From: Dolichospermum sp. LEGE 00240
GTDB lineage: Bacteria > Cyanobacteriota > Cyanobacteriia > Cyanobacteriales > Nostocaceae
Reading direction: 5' to 3'
Length of the DNA stretch: 43,723 nucleotides
Assembly (NCBI RefSeq): GCF_015207875.1
Contig: NZ_JADEVZ010000041.1
Location: 1-43,723, forward strand
Shown: piece by piece, positions 8,628 to 17,290 of the stretch
Numbering within the stretch: position 1 is the first letter of the stretch
Layout: each line of letters starts with the position of its first letter
The notes under the pieces: generated by a model
The model's database searches: none
Told to the model about the DNA's origin: nothing
Seen by the model: only the letters and a program-made list of their open reading frames with translations
Made by a program: the position numbers and the translations under genes

Positions 8628-8683
8628 TCAGATTCGAGACTATTCTTATCTTCTTCTAATTCTTCCTCCTGACTCGGTGACTC

Positions 8684-9814
8684 CTATTTCACATACCGAC
8701 CAAAACCAAAATGAGGTTGAGCCGTACCCACCGAAGGCATTAACCAAGCTAAACCCTCCGTTGTTCCCACCCATAACTTATTACCAATATCCGGAGCCAA
8801 AGTCAAAACTCGACTAGAAGGCAGTCCCGTAACTTGGTCTAATACTGCCCCTGTATATGGATTTAATCGCAGCAAACCATTATTAGTACCCACCCACACA
8901 CTACCATCCTTGGCAAACCTCACCGATGTCACGTTGCGTCCACGCAAAGGAGTCACAGACCGTAACACAATACCATTTTTGGGGTTAATCACCAACAATT
9001 GATTTGGCATACCCGCCCAAATTAACCCCTGGGGACTAATAGCCAAAGTTTGGACAGTTCCCCCCGGTAGATTTTGGATTCTCTTCATCAGTAAAGCACT
9101 GGAAGTATTCACCTTAACAATTCCATCTAGCGTCCCCACCCACAACTGACCGTCAGCATCTAAAGTCATCGCATTAACACTGACACCGGGCATATTTTTA
9201 ACCGTCGTCATAATTAAACCTTGGTCGGGACTAACCAAAGTTAACCCAGCATCAGTTCCCACCCATAAATAGCCGCGTTTGTCAAGTAACAGTGATAATA
9301 CTCGTTTAGAGGGTAATAATAAATTCTGGGCTGTAATTTGACTGGTTTGGGGGTCTACTCTCGTTAACCCTTGATTATTTCCCACCCACAAACGCCCTAC
9401 CTTATCTTGGACTAAAGCACTAATCGCAATATTTGGTAAACTCACACGGGAAATAACCCTGCCTGTATTGGGATTAATGCGTGATAATCCACGCCACGAA
9501 CCTACCCACAGATTACCAGTGAAATCTCCCAATAAGTTACTAATGCGATAATCTACAGGTGTTTCTCCCTGTTGCAATTGTCTCTCATTGGGTAAGGGTT
9601 TAATTCGTTCTGGTGGTGGTGCGGCTGGATAGGTGGGGGTAGATTTAGGTTGATTCAGACTGGGATTTTTGTCTGTATTCTCAACCGTTTGGGCTGTAGC
9701 TGGTGTCACTGTGCTTGGGAAAGCTATTAATCCCAGCAAAGCGGACATTATTAATAATTTAGTATGCTTGTGAAATAAAGTCACGGTTATATTCCTGCTG
9801 ATAGAAGTATCCAA
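8684..9814 (-). CDS. Secreted seven-bladed beta-propeller (Reg_prop repeats)
   Basis: A 376-residue protein made of two-component-regulator propeller (Reg_prop, PF07494-like) repeats but lacking any kinase or regulator domain. An N-terminal signal is visible at about 20-42 (LLIMSALLGLIAFPSTV, cleavage near ATA-Q), followed by a Pro-rich linker (about 48-78). From about residue 102 there are seven copies of the (L/I/V)W(V/A)G...G(L/I)...(V/L)(N/D/S)P unit spaced about 41 residues apart (LWVGSWRGL, LWVGNNQGL, LWVGTDAGL, LWVGTLDGI, IWAGMPNQL, VWVGTNNGL, LWVGTTEGL), which predicts one closed propeller. Probably periplasmic or cell-surface; ligand unknown. Confidence 0.85.
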   Translation of the reverse strand: MDTSISRNITVTLFHKHTKLLIMSALLGLIAFPSTVTPATAQTVENTDKNPSLNQPKSTPTYPAAPPPERIKPLPNERQLQQGETPVDYRISNLLGDFTGNLWVGSWRGLSRINPNTGRVISRVSLPNIAISALVQDKVGRLWVGNNQGLTRVDPQTSQITAQNLLLPSKRVLSLLLDKRGYLWVGTDAGLTLVSPDQGLIMTTVKNMPGVSVNAMTLDADGQLWVGTLDGIVKVNTSSALLMKRIQNLPGGTVQTLAISPQGLIWAGMPNQLLVINPKNGIVLRSVTPLRGRNVTSVRFAKDGSVWVGTNNGLLRLNPYTGAVLDQVTGLPSSRVLTLAPDIGNKLWVGTTEGLAWLMPSVGTAQPHFGFGRYVK

Positions 9815-9921
9815 TTTTTTCCAACATCCGCTGAAAAATCAAAAATTTTGAATTATCCCCAATTCCCAATATCACCACAATTTGATACCCTAGCTTAAAC
9901 AGTTTCGAGAAAAGTTAAAGC

Positions 9922-11085
9922 GTGGAAATTCAACTTGGGCGGGGAAAAGTGGCGCGTCGAGCCTATGGAATTGACGAAATTGCTTTAGTCCCTGGTAACA
10001 GAACTCTCGATCCGAGTTTAGCTGATACTAAGTGGCAAATCGGCAATATTGAGCGAGAAATTCCCATTATTGCCAGTGCAATGGATGGTGTGGTTGATGT
10101 GAAAATGGCTGTTCGCTTGTCCCAATTAGGGGCATTAGGAGTAATTAATTTAGAGGGTATCCAAACTCGCTATACTGACCCCGAACCGATTTTAGATCGG
10201 ATTGCCTCCGTCGGCAAAGATGAATTTGTCAGCCTGATGCAAGAACTATATGCTGAACCAATAAAGCCGGAATTAATTGAAAAACGTATTCAGGAAATTA
10301 AACAACAAGGCGGCATTGTGGCAGTTAGCGCAACTCCAGCAGGTGCAAGCAAATATGGCGAAGTCGTAAGTAAAGCAGGAGCAGATTTATTTTTTATCCA
10401 AGCTACAGTAGTTTCTACTGATCACCTATCTCCAGAATCTATTACCCCCCTTGATTTGGCGGAATTTTGCCGTTCTATGCCCATCCCTGTGGCATTAGGA
10501 AATTGTGTTACATATCAAGTTGCCTTGGAATTGATGAAAGCTGGGGCATCGGCGGTATTGGTAGGTATTGGACCTGGTGCTGCTTGTACTTCTCGCGGAG
10601 TGTTGGGCGTGGGCGTACCTCAAGCTACTGCGATCGCTGATTGTACAGCCGCTAGAGACGATTATTATCGGGAAACCGGGAAATATATCCCCATCATCGC
10701 TGACGGTGGTTTAATCACCGGTGGAGACATCTGTAAATGTATCGCCTGTGGTGCAGATGGTGTCATGATTGGTTCTCCCTTTGCCAGAGCCGCTGAAGCC
10801 CCTGGGCGCGGTTATCACTGGGGTATGGCAACTCCTAGCCCAGTCTTACCTCGCGGGACCCGCATTCGCGTGGGTACAACTGGAACTCTAGAACAAATAC
10901 TCAGGGGACCCGCTGGTTTGGATGATGGTACTCATAATCTTTTAGGAGCTTTAAAGACTAGTATGGGAACTTTAGGCGCTAAAAACATTAAGGAAATGCA
11001 GCAGGTTGAAGTTGTCATTGCTCCTTCTTTGCTCACCGAAGGCAAGGTTTACCAAAAAGCCCAACAGTTAGGTATGGGTAAATAA
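9922..11085 (+). CDS. guaB3: GuaB3-type IMP dehydrogenase family protein
   Basis: A TIM-barrel IMP dehydrogenase/GMP reductase family protein of the short GuaB3 type (387 aa, no CBS domains) typical of cyanobacteria and actinobacteria. Canonical IMPDH oxidises IMP to XMP with NAD for GMP synthesis. Visible features are PIIASAMDGVVD near residue 52, the catalytic-loop segment VGIGPGAACTSRGVLGVGVP, the phosphate-binding IIADGGLITGGDICK, and GADGVMIGSPFARAAEAPG. Translation starts at GTG (9922), giving MEIQLGRGKVARRAYGIDEI. The gene is followed by Yfr1 and trxA, a conserved cyanobacterial neighbourhood. Whether it acts as IMPDH or in another reaction is not settled by the sequence. Confidence 0.92.
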   Translation: MEIQLGRGKVARRAYGIDEIALVPGNRTLDPSLADTKWQIGNIEREIPIIASAMDGVVDVKMAVRLSQLGALGVINLEGIQTRYTDPEPILDRIASVGKDEFVSLMQELYAEPIKPELIEKRIQEIKQQGGIVAVSATPAGASKYGEVVSKAGADLFFIQATVVSTDHLSPESITPLDLAEFCRSMPIPVALGNCVTYQVALELMKAGASAVLVGIGPGAACTSRGVLGVGVPQATAIADCTAARDDYYRETGKYIPIIADGGLITGGDICKCIACGADGVMIGSPFARAAEAPGRGYHWGMATPSPVLPRGTRIRVGTTGTLEQILRGPAGLDDGTHNLLGALKTSMGTLGAKNIKEMQQVEVVIAPSLLTEGKVYQKAQQLGMGK

Positions 11086-11201
11086 CTCAAGGGGTCATTG
11101 GTCATTGGTCATTGGTTGGGGTTTTCTGCTAATACCTGACAACTGACAAGGAACAACTGACAACAACTTTGAGAATGACTGGAAAAATCACATATCTAGC
11201 C

Positions 11202-11207
11202 TACAAT
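11202..11207 (+). promoter_or_regulatory. Putative -10 element for Yfr1
   Basis: TACAAT lies 6-7 bases upstream of the expected 5' end of Yfr1. A weak -35-like TGACTG sits at 11177-11182 with 19-base spacing. Confidence 0.5.
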
Positions 11208-11211
11208 AGAG

Positions 11212-11285
11212 ATGGCGGAGACAAAAGTTTCCGTTCACTCCTCACACCACACTCCGCCCGGACTAATGTTCGGGCGGTTCCTTAT
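11212..11285 (+). ncRNA. yfr1: Yfr1 small regulatory RNA
   Basis: Trans-acting sRNA conserved in most cyanobacteria. A first hairpin CGGAGAC-AAAA-GTTTCCG (11216-11233) is followed by the unpaired hallmark ACTCCTCACAC (11237-11247) and then a terminator hairpin: CCGCCCGGAC-TAAT-GTTCGGGCGG (11254-11277) followed by TTCCTT. The position between guaB3 and trxA on the same strand is the known location of this RNA. Yfr1 is reported to bind outer-membrane porin mRNAs through the CU-rich loop. The 3' boundary is approximate because the terminal T-run is weak. Confidence 0.9.
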
Positions 11286-11403
11286 GTTGAGCATTCATTT
11301 TCTAATTTCTTGGAAATATACATCCTTTGCCTTTAAGACGACGTTTTTGCTATGGTAGAATTTTCACCAGGCTCAGAAATATCTTATGTGAGGGTTTTTA
11401 GGT

Positions 11404-11727
11404 ATGTCAGCAGCAGCAGAAGTTAAAGATGATACGTTTAAGCAAGAAGTCCTCGACAGCGAAGTTCCCGTATTAGTTGATTTTTGGGCTCCTTGGTGTG
11501 GTCCGTGCCGCATGGTAGCTCCTGTTGTCGAAGAAATCGCTGTTCAATACGGAGAACAACTCAAGGTTGTCAAAGTTAACACGGATGAAAATCCTCAGAT
11601 TGCTAGTCAGTACGGTATTCGCAGTATTCCTACATTAATGATTTTCAAAGATGGACAAAAAGTAGATATGGTGGTGGGTGCTGTACCTAAAACCACTTTA
11701 TCTACTACTTTGGAAAAGTATCTTTAA
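11404..11727 (+). CDS. trxA: Thioredoxin
   Basis: Canonical m-type thioredoxin of 107 residues, a cytosolic protein-disulfide reductase. The redox site WCGPC is at 31-35, preceded by [10 protein letters not shown]. The cis-proline is in SIPTLM (Pro76) and the C-terminal GAVPKTTL segment is typical. ATG 11404 gives [10 protein letters not shown], the usual short N-terminus. It follows Yfr1 by about 120 bases and presumably has its own promoter in that interval. In cyanobacteria this protein links photosynthetic ferredoxin-thioredoxin reductase to Calvin-cycle and other enzymes. Confidence 0.97.
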   Translation: MSAAAEVKDDTFKQEVLDSEVPVLVDFWAPWCGPCRMVAPVVEEIAVQYGEQLKVVKVNTDENPQIASQYGIRSIPTLMIFKDGQKVDMVVGAVPKTTLSTTLEKYL

Positions 11728-11951
11728 GCTGAATAAACAATAAACTTAGCTTAAGTTATTCATTTACAGGATCAATTACAAAACGAAAATGGTGCTTCCC
11801 CTATCTTTTTTTAAGTCACAGAAAAAGTCTGGTGTCAGTACCACTTTCGGGCATTTTTGTTCTAATTGTTGGTCAACCAAAGATTAATTACTGAGAAGCC
11901 TATATTGTCATAATTACCATCAATATGGGAAATATCATGTAAAATAACGTC

Positions 11952-12055
11952 AGTTACTAGTACAGGAAGGCGAAAGTCAAAAAGCAAATGATATTAAGTC
12001 TTTTCGGGGTTTTTAATTATTGTTAGTTGAGTTACGCCCCATTGTACTAGTAACT
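11952..12055. repeat. Perfect 13-bp inverted repeat upstream of the LOG gene
   Basis: AGTTACTAGTACA (11952-11964) and its exact complement TGTACTAGTAACT (12043-12055) are separated by 78 bases. Each arm contains the palindrome TACTAGTA. The right arm ends 37 bases before the next ATG. It could be a pair of operators or ends of a small element; the remainder of the 365-base gap shows nothing recognisable. Confidence 0.6.
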
Positions 12056-12092
12056 TGAGTTAGAATATAATGCCATTATTGCGGCAGTAAGT

Positions 12093-13163
12093 ATGACTTC
12101 TGAAGCGTCCTTTTCTTCATTGGATTCTCTCCAAGCGGATATTGCTGAACTAATAGACCGTTTACCGACACTAAAACATAGGCAATTTATTCAGCAATCA
12201 CTCACCACAATTTTGCGTCTTGCTGATAGTGATATTGAACGTCTTGACTGGAAAATATTATCTGCCGCCTTAGCAGATATGGAATGTGGTTTCCAGTTGT
12301 TTTATAACTACCGCCATGTTCGGAAAATTACTATTTTTGGTTCCGCCCGCCTAGCACCACATACACCAGCATATCAAATGGCAGTTGCATTTAGTCGCGC
12401 TGTTTCTGCACTAGGATTTATGATTATGACAGGTGGTGGTGGTGGGATTATGCAAGCTGGTCAAGAAGGTGCTGGTAGGGAAAATTCTTTTGGTTTAAAT
12501 ATTCAGTTACCTTTTGAGCAACAAGCTAACCCAATTATTGAAGGTGATGCTAAACTAATTGATTTTAAATACTTTTTTACTCGCAAATTATTTCTTCTCA
12601 AAGAAAGTGATGCTGTGGCTTTATTTCCCGGTGGTTTTGGCACTCAAGATGAGGCTTTTGAATGTATGACATTGACCCAAACAGGTAAATTTGGTCCAGT
12701 TCCTTTGGTGTTAATTGATCAGCCAGGGGGTGATTATTGGCGTTCTTGGAGTCAATATATTGATGAGAAATTGGTAAAAACAGGGCTTGTTAGTCCAGAT
12801 GATCAGAGTTTGTACACTATTACGGATAATCTTGAAGTTGCTTGTAGTGCCATTACTGGATTTTACCGAATTTATCATTCTAGTCGTTATGTTGGTGATC
12901 AATTGGTGATTCGCTTAAAAGAAGATTTATCCGATGCTCAAGTGGAATTACTCAATACTCATTTTAGTGATATTTTGCTGAGAGGTGAAATTGTTAAAAG
13001 TCAAGCATTACCCCAGGAAGAACAAGATGAAACGTCTAATTTACCTCGGTTAGTTTTAAATTTTAATCAACGAGATTTAGGGCGTTTATATCAAATGATT
13101 GGGGTAATTAATCAGGTGGGTGTTCCCACTCCAGAGGAATTGGCACATCCAGAAAGGAAGTAG
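12093..13163 (+). CDS. LOG family protein (TIGR00730-like)
   Basis: Rossmann-fold protein of the LOG/lysine-decarboxylase-like superfamily, whose characterised members are nucleotide 5'-monophosphate phosphoribohydrolases (for example cytokinin activation). The family signature PGGFGTQDE is at 179-187 and GGGGGIMQAGQEGAGRE at 114-130, after ITIFGSARL (79-87). At 356 residues it is longer than the roughly 190-aa LOG proteins: an N-terminal helical part (1-75) and a C-terminal extension (about 260-356) flank the core, a form common in cyanobacteria. The actual substrate is unknown. Confidence 0.85.
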   Translation: MTSEASFSSLDSLQADIAELIDRLPTLKHRQFIQQSLTTILRLADSDIERLDWKILSAALADMECGFQLFYNYRHVRKITIFGSARLAPHTPAYQMAVAFSRAVSALGFMIMTGGGGGIMQAGQEGAGRENSFGLNIQLPFEQQANPIIEGDAKLIDFKYFFTRKLFLLKESDAVALFPGGFGTQDEAFECMTLTQTGKFGPVPLVLIDQPGGDYWRSWSQYIDEKLVKTGLVSPDDQSLYTITDNLEVACSAITGFYRIYHSSRYVGDQLVIRLKEDLSDAQVELLNTHFSDILLRGEIVKSQALPQEEQDETSNLPRLVLNFNQRDLGRLYQMIGVINQVGVPTPEELAHPERK

Positions 13164-13261
13164 CCTATACCAATTATTAATTAGCCAAAATATTTTATTC
13201 CTAATACACTAATACATAAAACTTGCACTATGGGAATAATAATTGATTATTCTCCTGTCAT

Positions 13262-13405
13262 AATTCAGAGGGAACAGGGAACAGGGAACAGATTTTAGAG
13301 CTTCAATCAAAAAAAGATGTTTTTAAAAGTTGCGTATCCCTAAAAACAATGTCATTATTGCCGTCTCATGTTTACAAACATGAGTTTTTCTGTTCCCTCT
13401 GAATT
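13262..13405. repeat. 144-bp element with perfect 16-bp inverted ends
   Basis: AATTCAGAGGGAACAG (13262-13277) and its exact complement CTGTTCCCTCTGAATT (13390-13405) bound a segment whose left side also carries tandem GGAACAG units. The outer bases TCAT/ATGA extend the symmetry after a small gap. It has no coding capacity and looks like a small non-autonomous element or a large stem-loop. Confidence 0.65.
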
Positions 13406-13536
13406 TATTATGACTCAATACTGATAAATATAATCAGGCTCGTATATTGGTGTAAGTTGCTAGGAAAAGAGGGAATTAAAAGTTAAAAATAGTCTCACAA
13501 TATAGTTGACGCTTAGGAAATTAAAGAAAACTCTTA

Positions 13537-13698
13537 GAGGATGTTTGAAAAGTTTTTAATGTATAAACAAACCCCTCTCCAAACCTCTCCCCGACGCGGG
13601 GAGAGGCTTTGAAACCCCCATTCCCTGGCAGGGAAGGGGGCTGGGGGGTTAGGTTTTTGGAGATTATCGGTTTCATCTAATACTTTCCAAACAACCTC
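13537..13698. mobile_element. 162-bp MITE, copy 2 (TSD TTA)
   Basis: Second copy of the element at 8466-8627. It has the same length, the same inner hairpin CCTCTCCCC-gacgc-GGGGAGAGG, and ends GAGGATGTTTGAAAAGT and ACTTTCCAAACAACCTC. It is flanked by TTA on both sides (13534-13536 and 13699-13701). Its right end is only 30 bases from the start codon of the carboxypeptidase gene, so it must lie in that gene's 5' region or upstream regulatory region. Confidence 0.82.
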
Positions 13699-13728
13699 TT
13701 ACCAATTAACGAATAAAGGAATTTGAAT

Positions 13729-15051
13729 ATGCTGGAATTATTAGGATCAGGTTTGTTTTCTATGTGGTTAGAAATGGCTAAGGCGCAGATTCAACCGTTA
13801 GAAGCCTTGAGTGTCTTGGCTTGGCAAGGTAGTTCTAATTTGATTCTTGTCCCTGATCCAAGCCCAGCAGGTGCTATTACAGTCCACCAATATCTGAGTG
13901 AGTTAATTACATCAAAATTAATTGACAAAGATCTCATCTCTTCTCAGGGGATTTGGTTGCAGTCAGGACCAATGCTGATGGCTAATCATCAAGGTACTAT
14001 ACCTTTACCCGCTGCTTCTTTAACTAAGGTTGCTACTTCATTGGTGGCTTTGAAAGCTTGGGGTCCGAATCACCAATTTGAAACTTTAGTTAGTAGCACT
14101 GGACCGTTAGTAAATGGGGTGGTGCAGGGTGATTTAGTGATTACTGGTAGCGGTGATCCTATGTTTGTGGGGGAGGAAGCGATCGCTCTGGGAAATACTC
14201 TGAATAAAATGGGGATTAAGCAAGTTAAGGGCAATTTGGTAATTACTGGTAACTTTGCGATGAATTTCCAACGTCATCCCCTACTCGCCGGTCAATTACT
14301 CAAACAAGCACTAAATCACCGAACTTGGTCTCGTTCTGTGGTTTTCCAATACTCAGTTATGCCCAAGGGAACACCTAAACCTCAAGTGATTATTGCTGGT
14401 AATATTAAGGCGGACTCTCAGCCGAGAGTTGGACAGACTTTACTAATCCGTCATTTTTCCTTACCTTTGCAAAAAATCATTAAGGAAATGAATGTTTTTA
14501 GTAATAACGATATTGCGGAAATGTTAGCCGATTCTGTGGGCGGTGCAGATGTAGTTAGCACCACAGCATCCCAACTGGCTAGATTCCCAAAGTCAGAAAT
14601 TCTCTTGATTAATGGTTCTGGTTTAGGGAAGGAAAATCGAATTTCTCCTAGGGGGGTTTGTGCTATGTTTATGGCATTGCAACGGGAAGCTAGTTTTTAT
14701 CAGTTAACTTTAGCTGATTTATTTCCTACCTCTGGATTGGATCATAGAGGCACAATCCATTCTCGACATATGCCCAAAGCAACGGTAATGAAAACTGGTA
14801 CTCTCAATGATGTGAGTGCTTTGGCTGGAGTTGTCCCCACACGCGATCGCGGTTTGGTTTGGTTTACAATTATTAATCGTGGTGGCAGTGTGTCAGCTTT
14901 TCGGGTTCAACAAGATAAACTTCTCCAAAATTTAGAAAAAGAATTAGAAGTATCTACTGACACTCCCGATCCTGTCACACCTCGATTAGATAATTCTTTA
15001 CCAAATTTTGGTGCAGCTAATCGCAATCAAGTTTTGTATAAGCAATCGTAG
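13729..15051 (+). CDS. dacB: D-alanyl-D-alanine carboxypeptidase / PBP4-type endopeptidase
   Basis: Class C (type-4) penicillin-binding protein, S13 peptidase family, acting on peptidoglycan stem peptides in the periplasm. The three active-site motifs are SLTK at 97-100 (nucleophile Ser97), SNN at 258-260 and KTG at 355-357. The domain inserted between the first two motifs is shorter than in E. coli DacB. An upstream TTG (13723) is in frame, but ATG 13729 is preceded by AAAGGA at 8-base spacing and is preferred. The N-terminus (LLGSGLFSMWLEMAKAQ) is only weakly hydrophobic, so export is not obvious. A MITE lies directly upstream. Confidence 0.88.
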   Translation: MLELLGSGLFSMWLEMAKAQIQPLEALSVLAWQGSSNLILVPDPSPAGAITVHQYLSELITSKLIDKDLISSQGIWLQSGPMLMANHQGTIPLPAASLTKVATSLVALKAWGPNHQFETLVSSTGPLVNGVVQGDLVITGSGDPMFVGEEAIALGNTLNKMGIKQVKGNLVITGNFAMNFQRHPLLAGQLLKQALNHRTWSRSVVFQYSVMPKGTPKPQVIIAGNIKADSQPRVGQTLLIRHFSLPLQKIIKEMNVFSNNDIAEMLADSVGGADVVSTTASQLARFPKSEILLINGSGLGKENRISPRGVCAMFMALQREASFYQLTLADLFPTSGLDHRGTIHSRHMPKATVMKTGTLNDVSALAGVVPTRDRGLVWFTIINRGGSVSAFRVQQDKLLQNLEKELEVSTDTPDPVTPRLDNSLPNFGAANRNQVLYKQS

Positions 15052-15057
15052 GGGGAA

Positions 15058-15148
15058 GGAGTCAGGAGTTAGGAGTCAGGAGTTAGGAGTCGGAAGGAAG
15101 AAGGAAGAAAATAAATTTATACCCTGCTCCCCTGCTCCCCTGCTCCCC
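15058..15148. repeat. Short tandem repeats between convergent genes
   Basis: Alternating AGGAGTCAGGAGTT units (15060-15092) are followed by CTGCTCCC x3 (about 15124-15147). They fill the gap between dacB and the convergent lptC. Confidence 0.75.
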
Positions 15149-16393
15149 CTACCTACCTTCCTGGGGAATAATTTCTGTAACTACTCTGCTGTTGGCAGAA
15201 TTACCACCTTTAACAACAATATTTTCTGTTTCTAAATTACCGACGGCTGTTTCTCCTTGAAAAGTTAGTTTTGGTTCAATTTGACGATAAATGATATTTC
15301 CTTGAGCTTCTAACAATTTTTTATCTAAATACCAAGTTAGTTGATTTGATTTTAAAGACTGACTGCGTTTTCCAACCGCATTCACATTACCAGTGAGATA
15401 CACAGTGTTTTCTGGTATTTTCATTTTTCCCTGATTAGCAGTCACAGTCACATTCTCAGCAGATTGGAATATGCGAATAGGAGAATTTGTGGTAATATTT
15501 TCTTTATTAATATTCCAGGTGATAGAGTTACTAGTAACTTGCATTGGTGGAGCTATTAACTCTAATTTTGCCTGTGGTTTGAGAGTAGCAATTTGAGTTC
15601 TTAAATTAATTTCTGCGGCGTTACCCTGACCACGTGCAGTAATTTTGTTGTCTTTATATCTTTCTATTTGAATAGGGCGATCGCTAAATAATTTCTCCTC
15701 CTGAATATGCCACATTAAATGCTCAGTTCGCATTTGTAACTGTGGATCTGTGGATTTAGCAACTACTCCTTGTGAAAATTCTACCCGTTGTTCACGAGTT
15801 TTAATCTTGGCTTCTTGAGCTACAGCTTGTAATTGTTTATGACTACCATTTAACTGATTGCGAACAATTAATAAATCTTCTTGAGGTCGCCATTCTAACT
15901 CATTACCCTTGAAAACAATCCCATTACGGGGATCGGTAGCGACAATTTTACCTTGAAGAAATAGTTGTTTACCATCTTGCTTAATGTTAGCTTTTTCTGC
16001 TTTAATTTGGTAGACAACTTTTCCATCTTGGTAAAGTTCTCCTTCGGGCTTTTCCGCCTGACCTACCTGTTTATCTGTAGTATATTTTGCCTCTTTAGCT
16101 TTAACTTTCCAAATTGGTCTACCTACCTCATCAAATTGTTCAAAAACAATCCCAGAAAAAGTTATCTTAGTTTCATCATCTTTTGGAGATGAAGGATCAA
16201 TTTTGGATTGGGTAGGTGATGGATTACCGCAACTCGACAAGCATAAACCTAAACATAATATCAAAGGTAGGTAAAACCAATTAGTTGGTAATGTTAACCC
16301 CAAAAATGAATAGAAGCGGGGAGAATGATTTTTAATTCCCCTCTGATGTTTTTCATCTTGTCTTCCATTCTCCCTAGCTTGTGAATATTGCAT
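15149..16393 (-). CDS. lptC: LPS export protein LptC-like lipoprotein
   Basis: Predicted periplasmic bridge component of the Lpt lipopolysaccharide transporter (LptC/YrbK with OstA-type repeats). A hydrophobic segment WFYLPLILCLGLCLSSCGN (about 40-58) contains the lipobox LSSC, predicting lipidation. The rest is a long beta-jellyroll series with repeated motifs such as ITFSGIVFEQFDEVGRPIWK, LFLQGKIVATDPRNG and VYLTGNVNAVGKRS. At 414 residues it is about twice the proteobacterial LptC length, which is normal for cyanobacteria. Its ATG overlaps the stop codon of the NYN gene by one base (TAATG), so the two are co-transcribed and probably translationally coupled. Confidence 0.82.
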   Translation of the reverse strand: MQYSQARENGRQDEKHQRGIKNHSPRFYSFLGLTLPTNWFYLPLILCLGLCLSSCGNPSPTQSKIDPSSPKDDETKITFSGIVFEQFDEVGRPIWKVKAKEAKYTTDKQVGQAEKPEGELYQDGKVVYQIKAEKANIKQDGKQLFLQGKIVATDPRNGIVFKGNELEWRPQEDLLIVRNQLNGSHKQLQAVAQEAKIKTREQRVEFSQGVVAKSTDPQLQMRTEHLMWHIQEEKLFSDRPIQIERYKDNKITARGQGNAAEINLRTQIATLKPQAKLELIAPPMQVTSNSITWNINKENITTNSPIRIFQSAENVTVTANQGKMKIPENTVYLTGNVNAVGKRSQSLKSNQLTWYLDKKLLEAQGNIIYRQIEPKLTFQGETAVGNLETENIVVKGGNSANSRVVTEIIPQEGR

Positions 16394-17031
16394 TATTCTG
16401 GAACTTCTAGATGTCTACTACTATCTCTAGGATCGTCTAAAAAGCCCATACTAGACAATGGCCGATATGGATAACTTTGACGGGGGGTTTTTTGGATATC
16501 TTCTTTGATGGCTTCTAAATCAATATAGCGATCGCTCACATTAATTAAACTATCACTAGTCATAGAACGCAAACTCACCACCTCTACCCTCACCCCACGA
16601 TAGCTGACAGAATTGACAGCATAAGCCAAATCGCCGTCACCGCTGACTAAAACTGCGGTATCATAGGAATCGCACAATGCCATCATATCAACAGCTATTT
16701 CCACATCTAAGTTAGCTTTTTTAGAACCATCCGGTAATTGCACCAAGTCCTTAGCAATCACCCGATAACCGTTACGACGCATCCACAACAAAAAGCCCTG
16801 TTGCTTCTCATTTGTCCGATCCACTCCTGTATAGAAAAAAGCCCGCAATAGTCTTGATCCCCCAGTCAAACGGCACAATAACTTAGTATAATCAATTTCA
16901 ATTCCTAGTTGGAGCGCCGCATAAAATAAGTTTGAGCCATCAATAAAGATAGCCACCCGACCCCGATTTTCCAAAACCTGTTCTGGGGTAAATATTGAGT
17001 CGTTTTCAAAATTGTTCAACATTGTTGTCAT
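16393..17031 (-). CDS. NYN domain protein (LabA/DUF88 family)
   Basis: NYN-domain (PIN-like fold) protein related to cyanobacterial LabA and the DUF88 family, predicted to be a metal-dependent RNA-processing nuclease. The acidic residues are visible in VAIFIDGSNLFYAA (27-40), KKANLDVEIAVDMMAL and VLVSGDGDLAYAV, with LINVSDRYIDL closing the domain. LabA itself takes part in circadian output in Synechococcus, but several paralogues exist and this one may differ. The gene precedes and overlaps lptC by one base. The C-terminal 35 residues are polar and probably disordered. Confidence 0.85.
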   Translation of the reverse strand: MTTMLNNFENDSIFTPEQVLENRGRVAIFIDGSNLFYAALQLGIEIDYTKLLCRLTGGSRLLRAFFYTGVDRTNEKQQGFLLWMRRNGYRVIAKDLVQLPDGSKKANLDVEIAVDMMALCDSYDTAVLVSGDGDLAYAVNSVSYRGVRVEVVSLRSMTSDSLINVSDRYIDLEAIKEDIQKTPRQSYPYRPLSSMGFLDDPRDSSRHLEVPE

Positions 17032-17154
17032 ACCTTGTGTTGTTATCCCTGTTATGATAGAAAGTTCTAACTATCTACTTGTTAGAGTTGCTTATGATAA
17101 GAATTCGGGAGTATGGCTAACGCCACGCTTCGCTATCAGAAGGCAAGAGTTATT

Positions 17155-17226
17155 AATTTTTGGATTTTGGATTTTGGATTTTGGATTGTTTTTGTTATCT
17201 TCAATCTAAAATCTAAAATCTAAAAT
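17155..17226. repeat. TTTTGGA heptamer repeats with complementary ATCTAAA run
   Basis: Four tandem TTTTGGA units (about 17158-17190) are followed by three ATCTAAA/ATCTAAAA units (about 17204-17224). The two runs can partly pair. They lie between the divergent NYN-gene start and the metG 3' end. Confidence 0.65.
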
Positions 17227-17290
17227 TTTCCTCCCTTTTCCCCGAATTCTTTGGTTTTTTAAGAAATTCGCAGTTCCCAAAATGAATCTT

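Noticed and set aside
12043-12056. Possible LexA box (GTACTAGTAAC)
   Set aside because: Only the GTAC half fits RGTACnnnDGTWCB; the second half is AAC instead of GTWC.
15008-15235. 75-codon plus-strand ORF after dacB
   Set aside because: It is made of tandem GGAGTCA and CTGCTCCC repeats plus antisense lptC sequence.
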